A DNA stretch of 64,000 nucleotides. Source: Synaphobranchus kaupii (lineage: Eukaryota > Chordata > Actinopteri > Anguilliformes > Synaphobranchidae). The notes below the pieces were generated by a model, which had not been told where the DNA came from, did not search any database, and saw nothing but the letters and a program-made list of their open reading frames with translations. Position 1 is the first letter of the stretch. Each line of letters begins with the position of its first letter. The DNA lies in the NCBI GenBank assembly GCA_029718625.1, contig CM056380.1, positions 109,731,021-109,795,020 on the forward strand. The letters run 5' to 3'. Positions 12,001-20,149 of the stretch are shown here, one piece after another. Made by a program: the position numbers and the translations under genes.

Positions 12001-15000
12001 AAAGCTTCCAAACTCATTAATTCATCATAAATCTCATGGATATCTAATACACAGCACACAGTTTCCCCACTATAGTATAGTCAACATGGCCCACCTTAAC
12101 TAAACAAGGATAACATTATAGGTACCTACTCTCATATTGTCAAAAAGGTCCAGGAACAAACTACCTGAAAAATAATATTCTATGCTTTGACTGACTTTTA
12201 AAAACAACAAAATCTATTATCAGGCTAGATTTCCTGGATCTCATCCATGTCTGCCGTACAGCTCAAAAATACTGGAAAAAACAAAACATTTAAAAAGATG
12301 TATTTTGCGCAGGCAAATCCTGGGTTGACCGGTATGTGTATTTCAGGGTCCTTTCACTTGTACGTTAGGTCGCAGTAAAATGTTTCACACGGGATGAGCA
12401 CTGTGTCCCGTGTTTACCCTGAAGGGGACTCTTTCCCACAAGTCTGTGACTTCAATACCTTAATCCAGGTCCTGGAGGTCATTCTCCATTTCTGAGTTTT
12501 GTTTCCACCAACCACCTTGGCTCAATTATTCACTCAAACAACAGTGCCAGTGTTCAATTGTCGATTGGACCACAGTAAGACCTTTCATACAAGGACACAT
12601 GAGCAGTCTTCAGCTGTCATAAATGCGGCTAAAATGTCACGGCACGCAAGTGATTCAGTCGATTAAATAGTTATGGGCAGAAGTTGGAATGAAATCCAGA
12701 AACGGGTCTCTGGGAGTTCCCCCACCCCCTGACATCGAGGTTTTCAGCACATTTAAAAAGCAGGATCAGCAATATTTGTTAATTCTCTCCACACTAAACA
12801 CATACAAGGACCACAAAACTACACAGAAATAAGTGCATGTGCTATAGCAGCTGCTATGCACTGCACTGCTATAATAAAGCCTGTGACTCAGAGGCTGCGG
12901 GTTCAAATCCGGGGTGTGACACTGCAGCTGCATTCTTCAATGTGGTAAATATCCAGACTTTTTTCAGTACATATGAAGCTATATAAATGGATAGTATTTA
13001 AAAACAAAAAGTAAGCTGTCTAACTAGTAATAAAACGATAAAAATAATAATAAAGATTTTTGTATAGATGCGGTTTTTCACTCCTTTTTCAGTTATAAAC
13101 CACATTATTCCCCAGCACATTTAAAGCCCATTCAGTGGCATGGTGTTATAAACCCCCATCATGCACTGCACGCCCAGTCATGCCTGCTGTCTGCTACCCC
13201 GCCCCCCCTGAACCCATTAAGCTCTGGTCAAAGATACTGGGAAAGACTCAAATCTTCCCATTATTAAATATGAGGGCTCTGACAGGTTTATCTATTACAC
13301 CCACTGTTCTCAACACCCACGCATTCCCGTGGTCGCGCCGTGACGGTCATCGCAACCTCCAGCTCCGTCGTTGATGGGACAGAGCGCAGACAATAATTAG
13401 CCCCTCCTCTTTCAACATCAGGTCACTTAATAAGGTCAAGCACAGGTCACTTAATAAGGTCAAGCTCAGGTCACTTAATAAGGGTGTTTGGGCACAACGC
13501 ACGGCCAATAAGGCCTGTGTGCACCGCGGAACGGAGCGTCTGGAATACCACGCCGCTCCTCCACGAGACCGTGTCTGTCAGTGTCTGGAATTCTGCGGGA
13601 GGAATACCAGCCCGCTGCTCCTCGGCACTTGGTTGCCGGAAGCGGAAAAACCCCGTCTCAGGTGTCGTTCCAGAACATTCCATAAATTCTTAATTGGTTT
13701 CACTTCTGGTAACAGAGAAGGGCCTGACTAAACAGGTCAGACATGTCATGCGCCTCAGGCCATTGGCAGAGTACCCGTGCTCTGCGGATGTGAGGCATCG
13801 TGTTTCTGAAAAACAACCTTCACGTGAGGTAATATGCTCCCTCGGCACCATCACGTAATGATTGGCATCGACCTTGGGTACGAGTGCATCCAAACCCAAT
13901 CCAAACAATGCGCCCCACACCATTACAGAACCAGCAGAACCATTCACTGTTGGTACACCACTGCGTTTCCACCATCTTGTTCCTGTGGCTACGTACGTGC
14001 GCCACTTATTCCCATCACCCTCACTCATTCATTTAGCCGCCTGGCAACTGCATTTAGCTAGCTTACCATTAGCCTGAATGTTGTTTCTCACACTGTAACT
14101 AGCCAGCAACATTTAAAAGGAGACGTTGCACACGTAGCTAGCCAGCAAGCTACATGTATTAGCAAATACATTAGCGACACGTTAGCCGCTACAATGAGAA
14201 ATTGAGGGGAAACGGCACGTGAGCTAACGGTAACTCTCTGTTTTGAAGCCATTGAATGCCGTTTATCATAGTGCTCTGTGATTTATTACGGGCGCTGGGT
14301 TCCGAACTCATCATTGTACCCTGTAACATACTGTTGGTTGGTTCTCTCTAGATCTACGGAGGAAGCTGCATTATATATTATTTATTTACAAAGCTTTACT
14401 TGCTAAGCTCCCTCTGTATGTATCCAGTCTTTTATCATTTAACTTCTCAAACTATGCCACTAGATCTCAGGATTGTATCACCCTAAAAACACCAAGATAT
14501 AAGACTGAATGGGGCAAAGCTGCTTTTAGTGTTTCAGCACCCCTTATATGGAATGAATTCCAAGATGCAACTAAATTATCTTCTCTGGTGTCTTATAAGA
14601 TTTTTAAAGAGCTAGTGGTTGAAATATGGGGGGAAAAAAGAGCATTTGTAATTGTTATTGAAACGTTTGTATGTGTATGTATGTTATGTATGTAAGTTTT
14701 ATGTGTTATACTTTGCTTTTTAACTTTGTATTGCTTTTAACTTTGTATTGCTGCAGGGCCCCCCTGGAAAAGAGATTTCGGTCTCAGTGGGTCCCCCTGC
14801 TAAAATAAAGGTTAAGAAGAAAAGTAGTAACGGCTCTCTTTCGATGGGATCGTGAGGGCGAGGCAGGCGGAGTTTTTACCAGGAAGCACATGAAGTCGAG
14901 GGCGAGGACGGTGGGCACTCCGCCGAAGGGTAGGCCCTGGAGGACGGTGCTGCGGATGCGGGCGGTGTAGCAGTAGTCCCGGGAGGAGTTACCGGACGCC

Positions 15001-15070
15001 TCAGCCCCACCGAGCACACCCATCGTCACCAACATCACAGCGAGCATCTTCACTGCCGCATCCTTCACAC
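1..15070 (-). CDS. tmem63b: tmem63b, N-terminal part (three coding exons; gene continues past the left edge)
   Basis: TMEM63B belongs to the OSCA/TMEM63 family of stretch- and osmolarity-activated cation channels of the plasma membrane and endolysosomes. Coding exons read on the minus strand are 15047-14880, 11497-11418 and 2883-2793, together 339 nt or 113 residues in one frame. The first encodes a hydrophobic N-terminus, then [20 protein letters not shown] and the first membrane helix. The second continues with [20 protein letters not shown]. The third gives [20 protein letters not shown]. These match the conserved TMEM63B N-terminus almost residue for residue, and the other TMEM63 paralogues differ here. 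All junctions are GT-AG with compatible phases. The exon carrying the ATG opens with an acceptor at 15071-15072, so a 5' noncoding exon must lie further right. The remaining pore-domain exons are outside the window. The 39-nt cassette that mammals include between the second and third of these exons was not found. Confidence 0.93.
385..640. repeat. Poly-G (391-413) and poly-C (620-634) tracts
   Basis: Homopolymer runs of 23 G and about 15 C. Further runs occur at 5129-5147 (G), 5858-5885 (C), 10793-10803 (G), 19720-19742 (G) and 51057-51072 (G). Run lengths are likely unreliable. Confidence 0.9.
700..870 (+). repeat. Diverged tRNA-derived SINE fragment
   Basis: GGCAGTGTCGTATAATAGTT, a B-box-like GGTTGCAGGTTCAACAACC and GTACTCTTGAGCAAGGCATT match the order of V-SINE blocks, but the tail is missing. 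Confidence 0.6.
1410..1960. repeat. Tandem array, about 37-bp unit
   Basis: Units such as GTCAGGCTCATAGTGCGGTA + AGGTTATCAACAACGTA repeat about 14 times with increasing divergence to the right. A 94-bp hAT-like element interrupts it at 1624-1717. Lies in a tmem63b intron. Confidence 0.9.
1624..1717. mobile_element. Miniature hAT-like element, 94 bp
   Basis: The ends CAGTGGTCCCCAACC and GGTTGGGGACCACTG are perfect inverted repeats, flanked by GCTTATAG and GGTTATAG (7 of 8 matching). It is inserted in the middle of the 37-bp tandem array. Confidence 0.8.
2375..2605 (-). mobile_element. Single inverted repeat of a Sleeping Beauty-like (salmonid-type) Tc1 element
   Basis: The segment has the IR/DR architecture: an outer repeat GTGTATGTAAACTTCCAACT (2575-2594) and an inner repeat GTGTATGTAAACTTCTGACC (2381-2400) about 195 bp apart, with the outer end reading CTTCAACTGTA next to TA. 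The intervening sequence resembles the salmonid Tc1 inverted repeat. No transposase and no second end are visible within the next kilobases, so it is a solo end or internally deleted. Confidence 0.8.
2793..2883 (-). CDS. tmem63b: tmem63b third recognised coding exon
   Basis: 91-nt exon, acceptor TTTCCAG, donor GTGAGT. It encodes [20 protein letters not shown] and then [10 protein letters not shown], a cytoplasmic loop. Its first base completes a split codon. Joined directly to the 11418-11497 exon it gives Ser; with a 39-nt cassette it would complete the cassette's last Tyr. A diverged copy of its donor and flanking intron sits about 70 bp downstream at 2706-2725. Confidence 0.95.
2884..6240. 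other. tmem63b intron, left part
   Basis: No exon recognised. Contains AT-rich 3000-3150, a poly-A/T stretch near 3800-3840, a hAT-like end (4252-4360), a GA-rich tract (4975-5015), G-rich GGGTTA-like repeats (5129-5180) and poly-C (5858-5885). Confidence 0.6.
4252..4360. mobile_element. hAT-like solo end
   Basis: CAGGGGCGTCAAACTCCAGT followed by CCTGGAGGGCTGCAGTGTCG is a well-known kind of terminal sequence of fish hAT-derived repeats. No matching right end was found. Confidence 0.55.
6255..6480. mobile_element. Tc1-like terminal fragment
   Basis: CAGTTGCACTCAAAATTATT at 6253 and the neighbouring CATAAGTATTCATACCGTTT resemble ends of fish Tc1-like elements. No transposase or opposite end was recognised. 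Identification is by resemblance only. Confidence 0.45.
6977..8503 (+). mobile_element. Full-length Tc1/mariner transposon with frameshifted transposase
   Basis: Both ends carry a 46-bp terminal inverted repeat with two mismatches (6977-7022 and 8458-8503, starting CACTACTCACAAAAAGTTAG), flanked on each side by TA, the Tc1 target duplication. The transposase starts at ATG 7275. Visible motifs are a paired-type helix-turn-helix region ([20 protein letters not shown]), an AT-hook-like GRP (RHRSGRP), then [14 protein letters not shown] and [12 protein letters not shown], the D,D34E catalytic set. The frame breaks twice, after FSDES near 7742 and near 7850, each consistent with a small deletion. 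The element is therefore inactive, though otherwise well preserved and probably young. It lies in a tmem63b intron. Confidence 0.95.
7275..8299 (+). pseudogene. Tc1-type transposase, two frameshifts
   Basis: The first open segment (7275-7763) covers the DNA-binding half up to the first catalytic Asp (FSDES). A short middle segment follows in another frame (about 7743-7850). The last segment (about 7847-8299) covers the second Asp (FMDDNAPAH) and the Glu (PIENLWD) and ends GHMTSY. Summed length is about 340 residues, normal for Tc1 transposases. No intact product is possible from this copy. Confidence 0.93.
9090..9240 (+). repeat. Dispersed fish repeat with tRNA-like B box
   Basis: GCATGTCTTTGGACTGTGGG then AGGAAACCGGAGTACCCGGA and GAGAACGTGCAAACTCCACA is a widespread vertebrate repeat. 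It is followed by GGGACTCGAACCCGGGGACC, a reversed B-box-like sequence. Confidence 0.7.
9755..9845. repeat. Short tandem array ACACTGAGTAC/ACACTGAGCAC (11 bp)
   Basis: About seven units; the internal variant changes from GTAC to GCAC midway. A similar short stretch is at 5571-5600. Confidence 0.85.
11418..11497 (-). CDS. tmem63b: tmem63b second coding exon
   Basis: 80-nt exon with acceptor ...CTCCAG and donor gtaagg. It encodes [20 protein letters not shown] and then LVTDAD, leaving AG as the first two bases of a split codon. This completes the first transmembrane helix and begins the first cytoplasmic segment. Confidence 0.95.
12855..12970 (+). repeat. Diverged tRNA-derived SINE fragment
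   Basis: A B-box-like GGCTGCGGGTTCAAATCC follows a degenerate A-box region. Only the head is recognisable. Confidence 0.5.
13470..14030 (-). mobile_element. Possible degenerate transposon-like repeat
   Basis: A minus-strand open segment (14028-13690, 112 codons) contains [20 protein letters not shown], reminiscent of the SVMVWG core of Tc1/mariner-type transposases. No second catalytic block, no terminal repeats and no clear start were found. I would not name a family. Confidence 0.3.
14385..14820 (+). mobile_element. 3' end of a LINE
   Basis: A plus-strand frame reads [40 protein letters not shown] and [20 protein letters not shown], the C-terminal tail of LINE ORF2 proteins. It ends with GAGATTTCGGTCTCAGTGGG and AAATAAAGGTTAAG. 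It lies just downstream (in tmem63b orientation) of the start-codon exon. Confidence 0.7.
14880..15070 (-). CDS. tmem63b: tmem63b exon with start codon
   Basis: Minus-strand exon bounded by a CTCCCCTCAG acceptor and a gtaaaa donor. The first in-frame ATG is at 15047-15045; the upstream in-frame GTG codon at 15068 is not a plausible eukaryotic start. The coding part is 168 nt and ends in phase 0 after FMCFL. The hydrophobic leader [14 protein letters not shown] may act as a signal peptide or signal anchor, as expected for an extracellular N-terminus. Confidence 0.93.
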
Positions 15071-15977
15071 CTGAGGGGAGGGGAGAGAGAGCGGGGTCAG
15101 CGGGTCAGGGGTCAGGGACACGGCCCAGCATGCACTGCGAAACACACGCTCTGCACGCCACGCGCGCTCAACGCCACACACGCTCCGCGCCACACACTCC
15201 TCGTGAAACACAGCATACCCCTGTGGAAAAAGAATATGCTGCAGTATATTGTAAATATATTACAATCATCTTCACAATATATTTAAAATATACTGCAGTA
15301 TATTTAATTTCCATAAGGGTAAGCTCTCCATGCCTGTGCATTGTGTGCAGGTCACAATGTTGGTTCTGATCGATTGCATTAAACTTTCTTCCATTTCCTT
15401 TGGGAATAATGCAGTACACGAAAACCACAAAAAAGATTTTGGGAAATTATGCATCCTACACGTGCATAATTTCAGTTATGGACCTCAAAACCATAAGAAA
15501 CTATTCTCCCCGCTTTATCACAAAACCTGTGCACATTGGCCCATTAAAAAATCATGAACCACACAGAGCGCTATCGGTCTGTGTTTGTCTGTGTGTGCGC
15601 GTGAGTGTGTGTGTGCATGTACTCATATCTACCAATTCCACACATGTTCAATAATGATCAAATAAATAAATTCCAAAATCAGAATGGGGTATTTAAGCCT
15701 GCCGTGAAATTGCGAATAACCATGAACTTTCAGGTGATTAGCAACTGAGCGCCTGTGTATTTGCGCTGTGTGAAACCTTCATCGGTTGTGCGTTTCCAGA
15801 GTACATGTTCAGGCAGTGATCACTACAATGTGGGTTTCTATTGTGCTGTCTCTGTGCATCTTTAATTATGCAGAAGAAGGGCTCATTTGAACACAACGGG
15901 AAAATGAAATCCTATCAGCTTCACAGCGTCTCGCCTTACGCAACAAGCATCGCTCTGAACACCGTGTTCCACCACAG

Positions 15978-16375
15978 TTCCTTACAGAGCCAAAATGGCC
16001 ACCCGCTGCCACAGTACGGGGTCTTCCCTGTCCGGCAAACCAGAGGCAGACGTAGCCTTACAGAGCCAAAATGGCCACCCGCCGCCACAGTACGGGGTCT
16101 TCCCTGTCCGGCAAACCAGAGGCAGACGTAGCCTTACAGAGCCAAAATGGCCACCCGCCGCCACAGTACGGGGTCTTCCCTGTGCGGCAAACCAGAGGCA
16201 GACGTAGCCTTACAGAGCCAAAATGGCCACCCGCAGCCACAGTACAGGGTCTTCCCTGTCTGGCAAACCAGAGGCAGACGTAGCCTTACAGAGCCAAAAT
16301 GGCCACCCTCTGCCACAGTATGGGGTCTTCCCTGTCCGGCAAACCAGAGGCAGACGTAGCCTTACAGAGCCGAAA
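15978..16375. repeat. 76-bp tandem array, about five copies
   Basis: Units begin CTTACAGAGCCAAAATGGCC and contain GGGGTCTTCCCTGTCCGGCA and ACCAGAGGCAGACGTAGC. Copies start near 15980, 16056, 16132, 16208, 16284 and a partial one at 16360. Because 76 is not a multiple of 3 the frame rotates each unit, so the overlapping ORFs are not coding. A lone related unit lies at 17821-17885. Confidence 0.92.
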
Positions 16376-16519
16376 CGGCCAATACGTGACCACAACATGA
16401 AGGCTAAGCGTGAGCCTCCATCTGCCCTGCGAGGAAGAGGAGGAAAGAGTTTCCAAACTGGCTTTACTCTATAAAGCATCACCGGTGGGGTTTCTATCAC
16501 AGCAGGAAAACTACAGCCA

Positions 16520-16534
16520 GCTGTATATATACAC

Positions 16535-16573
<39 letters not shown>

Positions 16574-16625
16574 GCACACACACACACACGCACATTATAT
16601 AGTATATATATATATATATATACAT
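16520..16625. repeat. (TA)n / (CA)n compound microsatellite
   Basis: Two TA tracts (about 16529-16567 and 16601-16622) surround a CACACGCACACAC tract; potentially hairpin-forming. Confidence 0.95.
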
Positions 16626-16628
16626 ACA

Positions 16629-17136
16629 CAGTACTGTGCAAAAGTCTTAGGCACATGTAAAGAAAATCCGTAAGGCGAAAATCCTTTAAAAAATTATTAA
16701 ATTAAGTTTCTAAATATCAAACAATTGACTATAAAGAACAGTAAACAATAAAAAACAGAATCAAATCAATATTTGATGTGACCACCCTTTCCCTTTAAAA
16801 CAGCATCAACTCTCTTAGGTACACTGTTGTTCAGTTTTATAAGAAAATCAGCTGGTAGATTGTTCCAAGCATTTCGGAGAACTTGCCACTGTTCTTCTGC
16901 AGAATTTGGCTAATCCCAGACAGTCTGTTGCAGGTAATTAGGTAATCCCAGACAGTCTGTTGCAGAACTTGTTCTTCTTTTCTCTGACGAAAGTTCAATG
17001 AAGTGGAAAATCAATGTTTGGAAATCTACAATTTGCTCTTTTCTACTGACACACTAATGCAGAAGACAAAAAATAAACATCTAAGAAAAAATCAACATAA
17101 AAAATCTAGGGTGCCTAAGACATTTGCACAGTACTG
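16629..17136. mobile_element. Non-autonomous Tc1-like element (about 508 bp)
   Basis: Terminal inverted repeats start with CAGTACTGTGCAAAAGTCTT (16629) and end with the reverse complement, ...CATTTGCACAGTACTG (17136). No transposase ORF remains. It is flanked by a (TA)n tract on the left and (CGCA)n on the right. Confidence 0.75.
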
Positions 17137-17140
17137 CACA

Positions 17141-17212
<72 letters not shown>

Positions 17213-17214
17213 CA
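17128..17214. repeat. (GCAC)n tetranucleotide microsatellite
   Basis: About 20 uninterrupted CGCA units directly abut the right end of the non-autonomous Tc1-like element. Confidence 0.97.
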
Positions 17215-17899
17215 CAAGCCTCAGCAGCACTCATCTTTATTGTCCTATTGTTCAGTGGCTCCCGAGACTATGGCATTTAAACTGGATCAGTTGCACAGAT
17301 TACAGTGAGCTGGGCCTGGAAACAGCGCCTGCTTCCAACCTGGAGCATCGCAGCGAGGGACAACCTGGAGCCCGGCGGCGAGGGACAACCTGGAGCCCAG
17401 CGGCGAGGGACAACCTGGAGCCCGGCAGCACCAGTGTGAGGAGCGAGACCGCTGGGACATTTGAGCCTTCCGAGGGCCCGTACCCCCGAATCCAACCGAG
17501 GCCCCCTGTGTGTGAACGAGGCAACCACAGCGATACGCCACATAATCCTGTCACGTTTCCGTGGAAACGGCAGGTTCGGACCGTGGGGAACCTGCTCGCG
17601 GGCCGCAAACCGCAGACTGACACTCCATCCTGCTGAAATGAGTGGATTCCAGACATTATTTAATATCCCCGCATGAGGAAATTGCCTCTCACAGATCACA
17701 TCCGTAGCTATGTAAACGGAGAGATAATAAATCCTACGAGCTCCGCAGTGTCTCGCCTCTCTGAACACCACGTTCCACAGTTCCACTGCTTTTTTTCCCA
17801 CTGCCTAAATCGAGAAAGATGTAGTCTTACAGAGCCAAAATGGCCACCCCTACCAGTCTGGGGCCTTTCCTGACCTGCAAACCGGAACCAGAACTCAGT

Positions 17900-18435
17900 C
17901 CCCGCTGAGGCCCCTTACCATCGGAGCCAAAACAGTTGCAAGAGTGGAGGAATACAGATATCTGGGTACCATCATAGATAATAAACTGACTTTTTAAGAA
18001 AACTGTCATCGAGTGCATGCAGTGTGTCAGTCAAGGCTGTATTTCCTCCGGAAACTCAGGAATTTGGACGTGAGCCAGTCAGTACTGCAAGCATTTTTTT
18101 TTTTTTTTTGAGTCAGTGCTGACCTTTAGCCTAACAGCTTGGTTTGGCTCATTAAGTGAAATCAGGCAACTGAAGCTGGAGAGGGTGACAGTACAGGCTA
18201 CTAAAATCATAGGGAACCAACAAAAACCGCTGAAACATCTGTATGAGGAACGTACAATTAAAAAAGGAAAGAGGATTATGGCCCTTCCATCACGTCCCCT
18301 GAACTTTCTCTTTGAGACTCTTCCATCAGGTCGAAGATTAAGGTCCTTTGCCCCTTAAAGCAAAAAGAGCCCGAAACAGCTTTGTCCCTACAGCTGTTAG
18401 ACTGCTTAATGACACTGGACATCTCAAGACAGTAA
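17900..18435 (+). mobile_element. Degenerate LINE reverse transcriptase C-terminal fragment
   Basis: Broken frames read VEEYRYLGTIIDNKLTF, SRLYFLRKLRNLDVSQSVLQ, LTFSLTAWFGSLSEIRQLKL and KKGKRIMALPSRPLNFLFET, typical of a LINE ORF2 C-terminus. A poly-T run (18097-18109) and stops interrupt it. Confidence 0.7.
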
Positions 18436-19029
18436 AGGCAGATGAGGAACCGTTATTGCTTTTGATGCTCAATTTTTCATCATAATTAATATTCAATTAA
18501 TTTAATATATCATCATTTTGACAATACTAATAATAATAGTAATTTTAATCATAATATATTCCATAAAAGTAAAAGTAATTTTAAAAAAATTTAAGTTATT
18601 CTATTCTATTCTAAAGCCAGACATTCTGTAAGAGACCTGTCACCCGTCCCAAGTAGGCTAAACATGACAGGATTACACATTTAACTGTTCATACCAGCAC
18701 ATTTAACTGTTCATACCAGCACATTTAACTGTTCATTCCAGCACATTTAAAACAAAGTCCCTTCTCTGCAGTTACAAAATCCACAGATCAAGCCGTGTTG
18801 TATCTGTGCTGGTTTAAAATTATTTACCCTTGTAAGAGCCACTGGGGTTGGCTGCTGGTGTGCTTGGATAAACCTTCCCCCGGTTCACTTCACTTTCAAA
18901 CAGGACTACTTATTAATTTCTTCAGGAAAAATCACTGTCTAATTAGTCTCATTTCAAAAACAAAACCATGAGAGTAAGTGTTAGCTATGGAAACAATACG
19001 AAAGATTATGCCAATGATATTTCACAGAA

Positions 19030-19312
19030 TGCTTATATATATACACGAGTAGGTCTATCACAGAAGGCCTATATATACACACGAGTAGGTCTATCACAGA
19101 AGGCCTATATATACACACGAGTGGGTCTATCACAGAAGGCCTATATATACACACGAGTGGGTCTATCACAGAAGGCCTATATATACACACGAGTGGGTCT
19201 ATCACAGAGGCCTATATATACACACGAGTGGGTCTATCACAGAAGGCCTATATATACACACGAGTGGGTCTATCACAGAAGGCCTATATATATACACACA
19301 AGTGGGTCTAGG
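19030..19312. repeat. 36-bp tandem array, about eight copies
   Basis: The unit GGGTCTATCACAGAAGGCCT + ATATATACACACGAGT repeats with two early variants (GTAGGTC) and one 1-bp deletion near 19207. The frame stays open (12-codon period), giving a spurious repeat ORF. Confidence 0.92.
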
Positions 19313-19849
19313 TATAGAATCAAACTGTAGAAACAGCATGTTTGTGAGAGCTGTCCAGAACACCTTTTCTTAAAACTCAATTACCAGTATTTGGTTTTAG
19401 TTTGCATCTCACGGAAGTGAATAATGGCCACCACTCCCATTCCCATGAACACAGCAGGAAAGCGTCTTGTGATAAGGGTGCAGACTGTGACTAAACGCAG
19501 GTATCAACAACCCTGGCGGAGCTCCCTCCCCTCCCTGGAGCAGGTACGGTCATGTCCAGCAGTCAGGACCTGCGCTGTGGTGCGCAGTGAACCGTACCCG
19601 CCGAACAAGCTCCGCGTGCCAAACGCCTGGCATCTGTGGGCGGCTTAATCCTGCAGGACTGGGCTGCTTCTGCGCTTTATTTTTTTTACTGATCAGATGA
19701 AGAGGTGTATGGGGACGAGGGGGGGGGGGGGGGAGGGGGGGGTGATTCACGTTTCGTAGCGATCCCCGTTGGGGGCGGAAGGCGCTCTCATCTCTGCGCA
19801 GAGAGAACTCTGGGCGGAAGCCCCAGCGGGACTCGCTCGCTCAGCCGCA

Positions 19850-20145
19850 CGTGTGTGTGTGTGTGCGTGTGTGTGTATGTGTGTGTGTGCGTGTGTGTGT
19901 GTGTGTGTGTACGTGCGTGCGTGTGTGTGCGTGCGTGTCTGTACACTTGGGTGTGCATGGACCTGTGTGTGTGTGCGCGCGTGTGTGCGTGCCTGTACAC
20001 TTGGGTGTGCATGGACCTGTGTGTGTGTGTGTGTGCGTGTGTGTGTGCGTGCGTGCGTGCGTGCGTGTGTGTGCTTGCCTGTACACTTGGGTGTGCATGG
20101 ACCTGGGTGTGCATGGACCTGTGTGTGTGTGTGTGTGTGTACGTA
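19850..20145. repeat. Compound (GT)n microsatellite with embedded unit
   Basis: (GTGTGC/GTGTGT)n tracts alternate with about three copies of CCTGTACACTTGGGTGTGCA + TGGAC. Long ORFs on both strands are low-complexity artefacts. Confidence 0.93.
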
Positions 20146-20149
20146 TCTA

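Larger units (their letters stand above)
11498..14384. other. tmem63b intron
   Basis: Mostly unique-looking AT-rich sequence. A three-fold CAGGTCACTTAATAAGGTCA duplication sits at 13420-13483, a SINE head at 12855-12970 and a possible transposon remnant at 13470-14030. Confidence 0.55.

Noticed and set aside
15841..16656. Overlapping 60-148-codon ORFs with KPEADVALQSQNGHP-like repeats
   Set aside because: They come from a 76-bp array whose frame rotates every unit; no start, splice or conservation logic.
17277..17801. 174-codon minus ORF
   Set aside because: Covers small imperfect GC-rich duplications (GGGACAACCTGGAGCCCGGC type); no domain, and it overlaps ORFs in other frames.
19030..19312. 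CRISPR-like array
   Set aside because: Units are head-to-tail without unique spacers, and the context is vertebrate; it is a 36-bp minisatellite.
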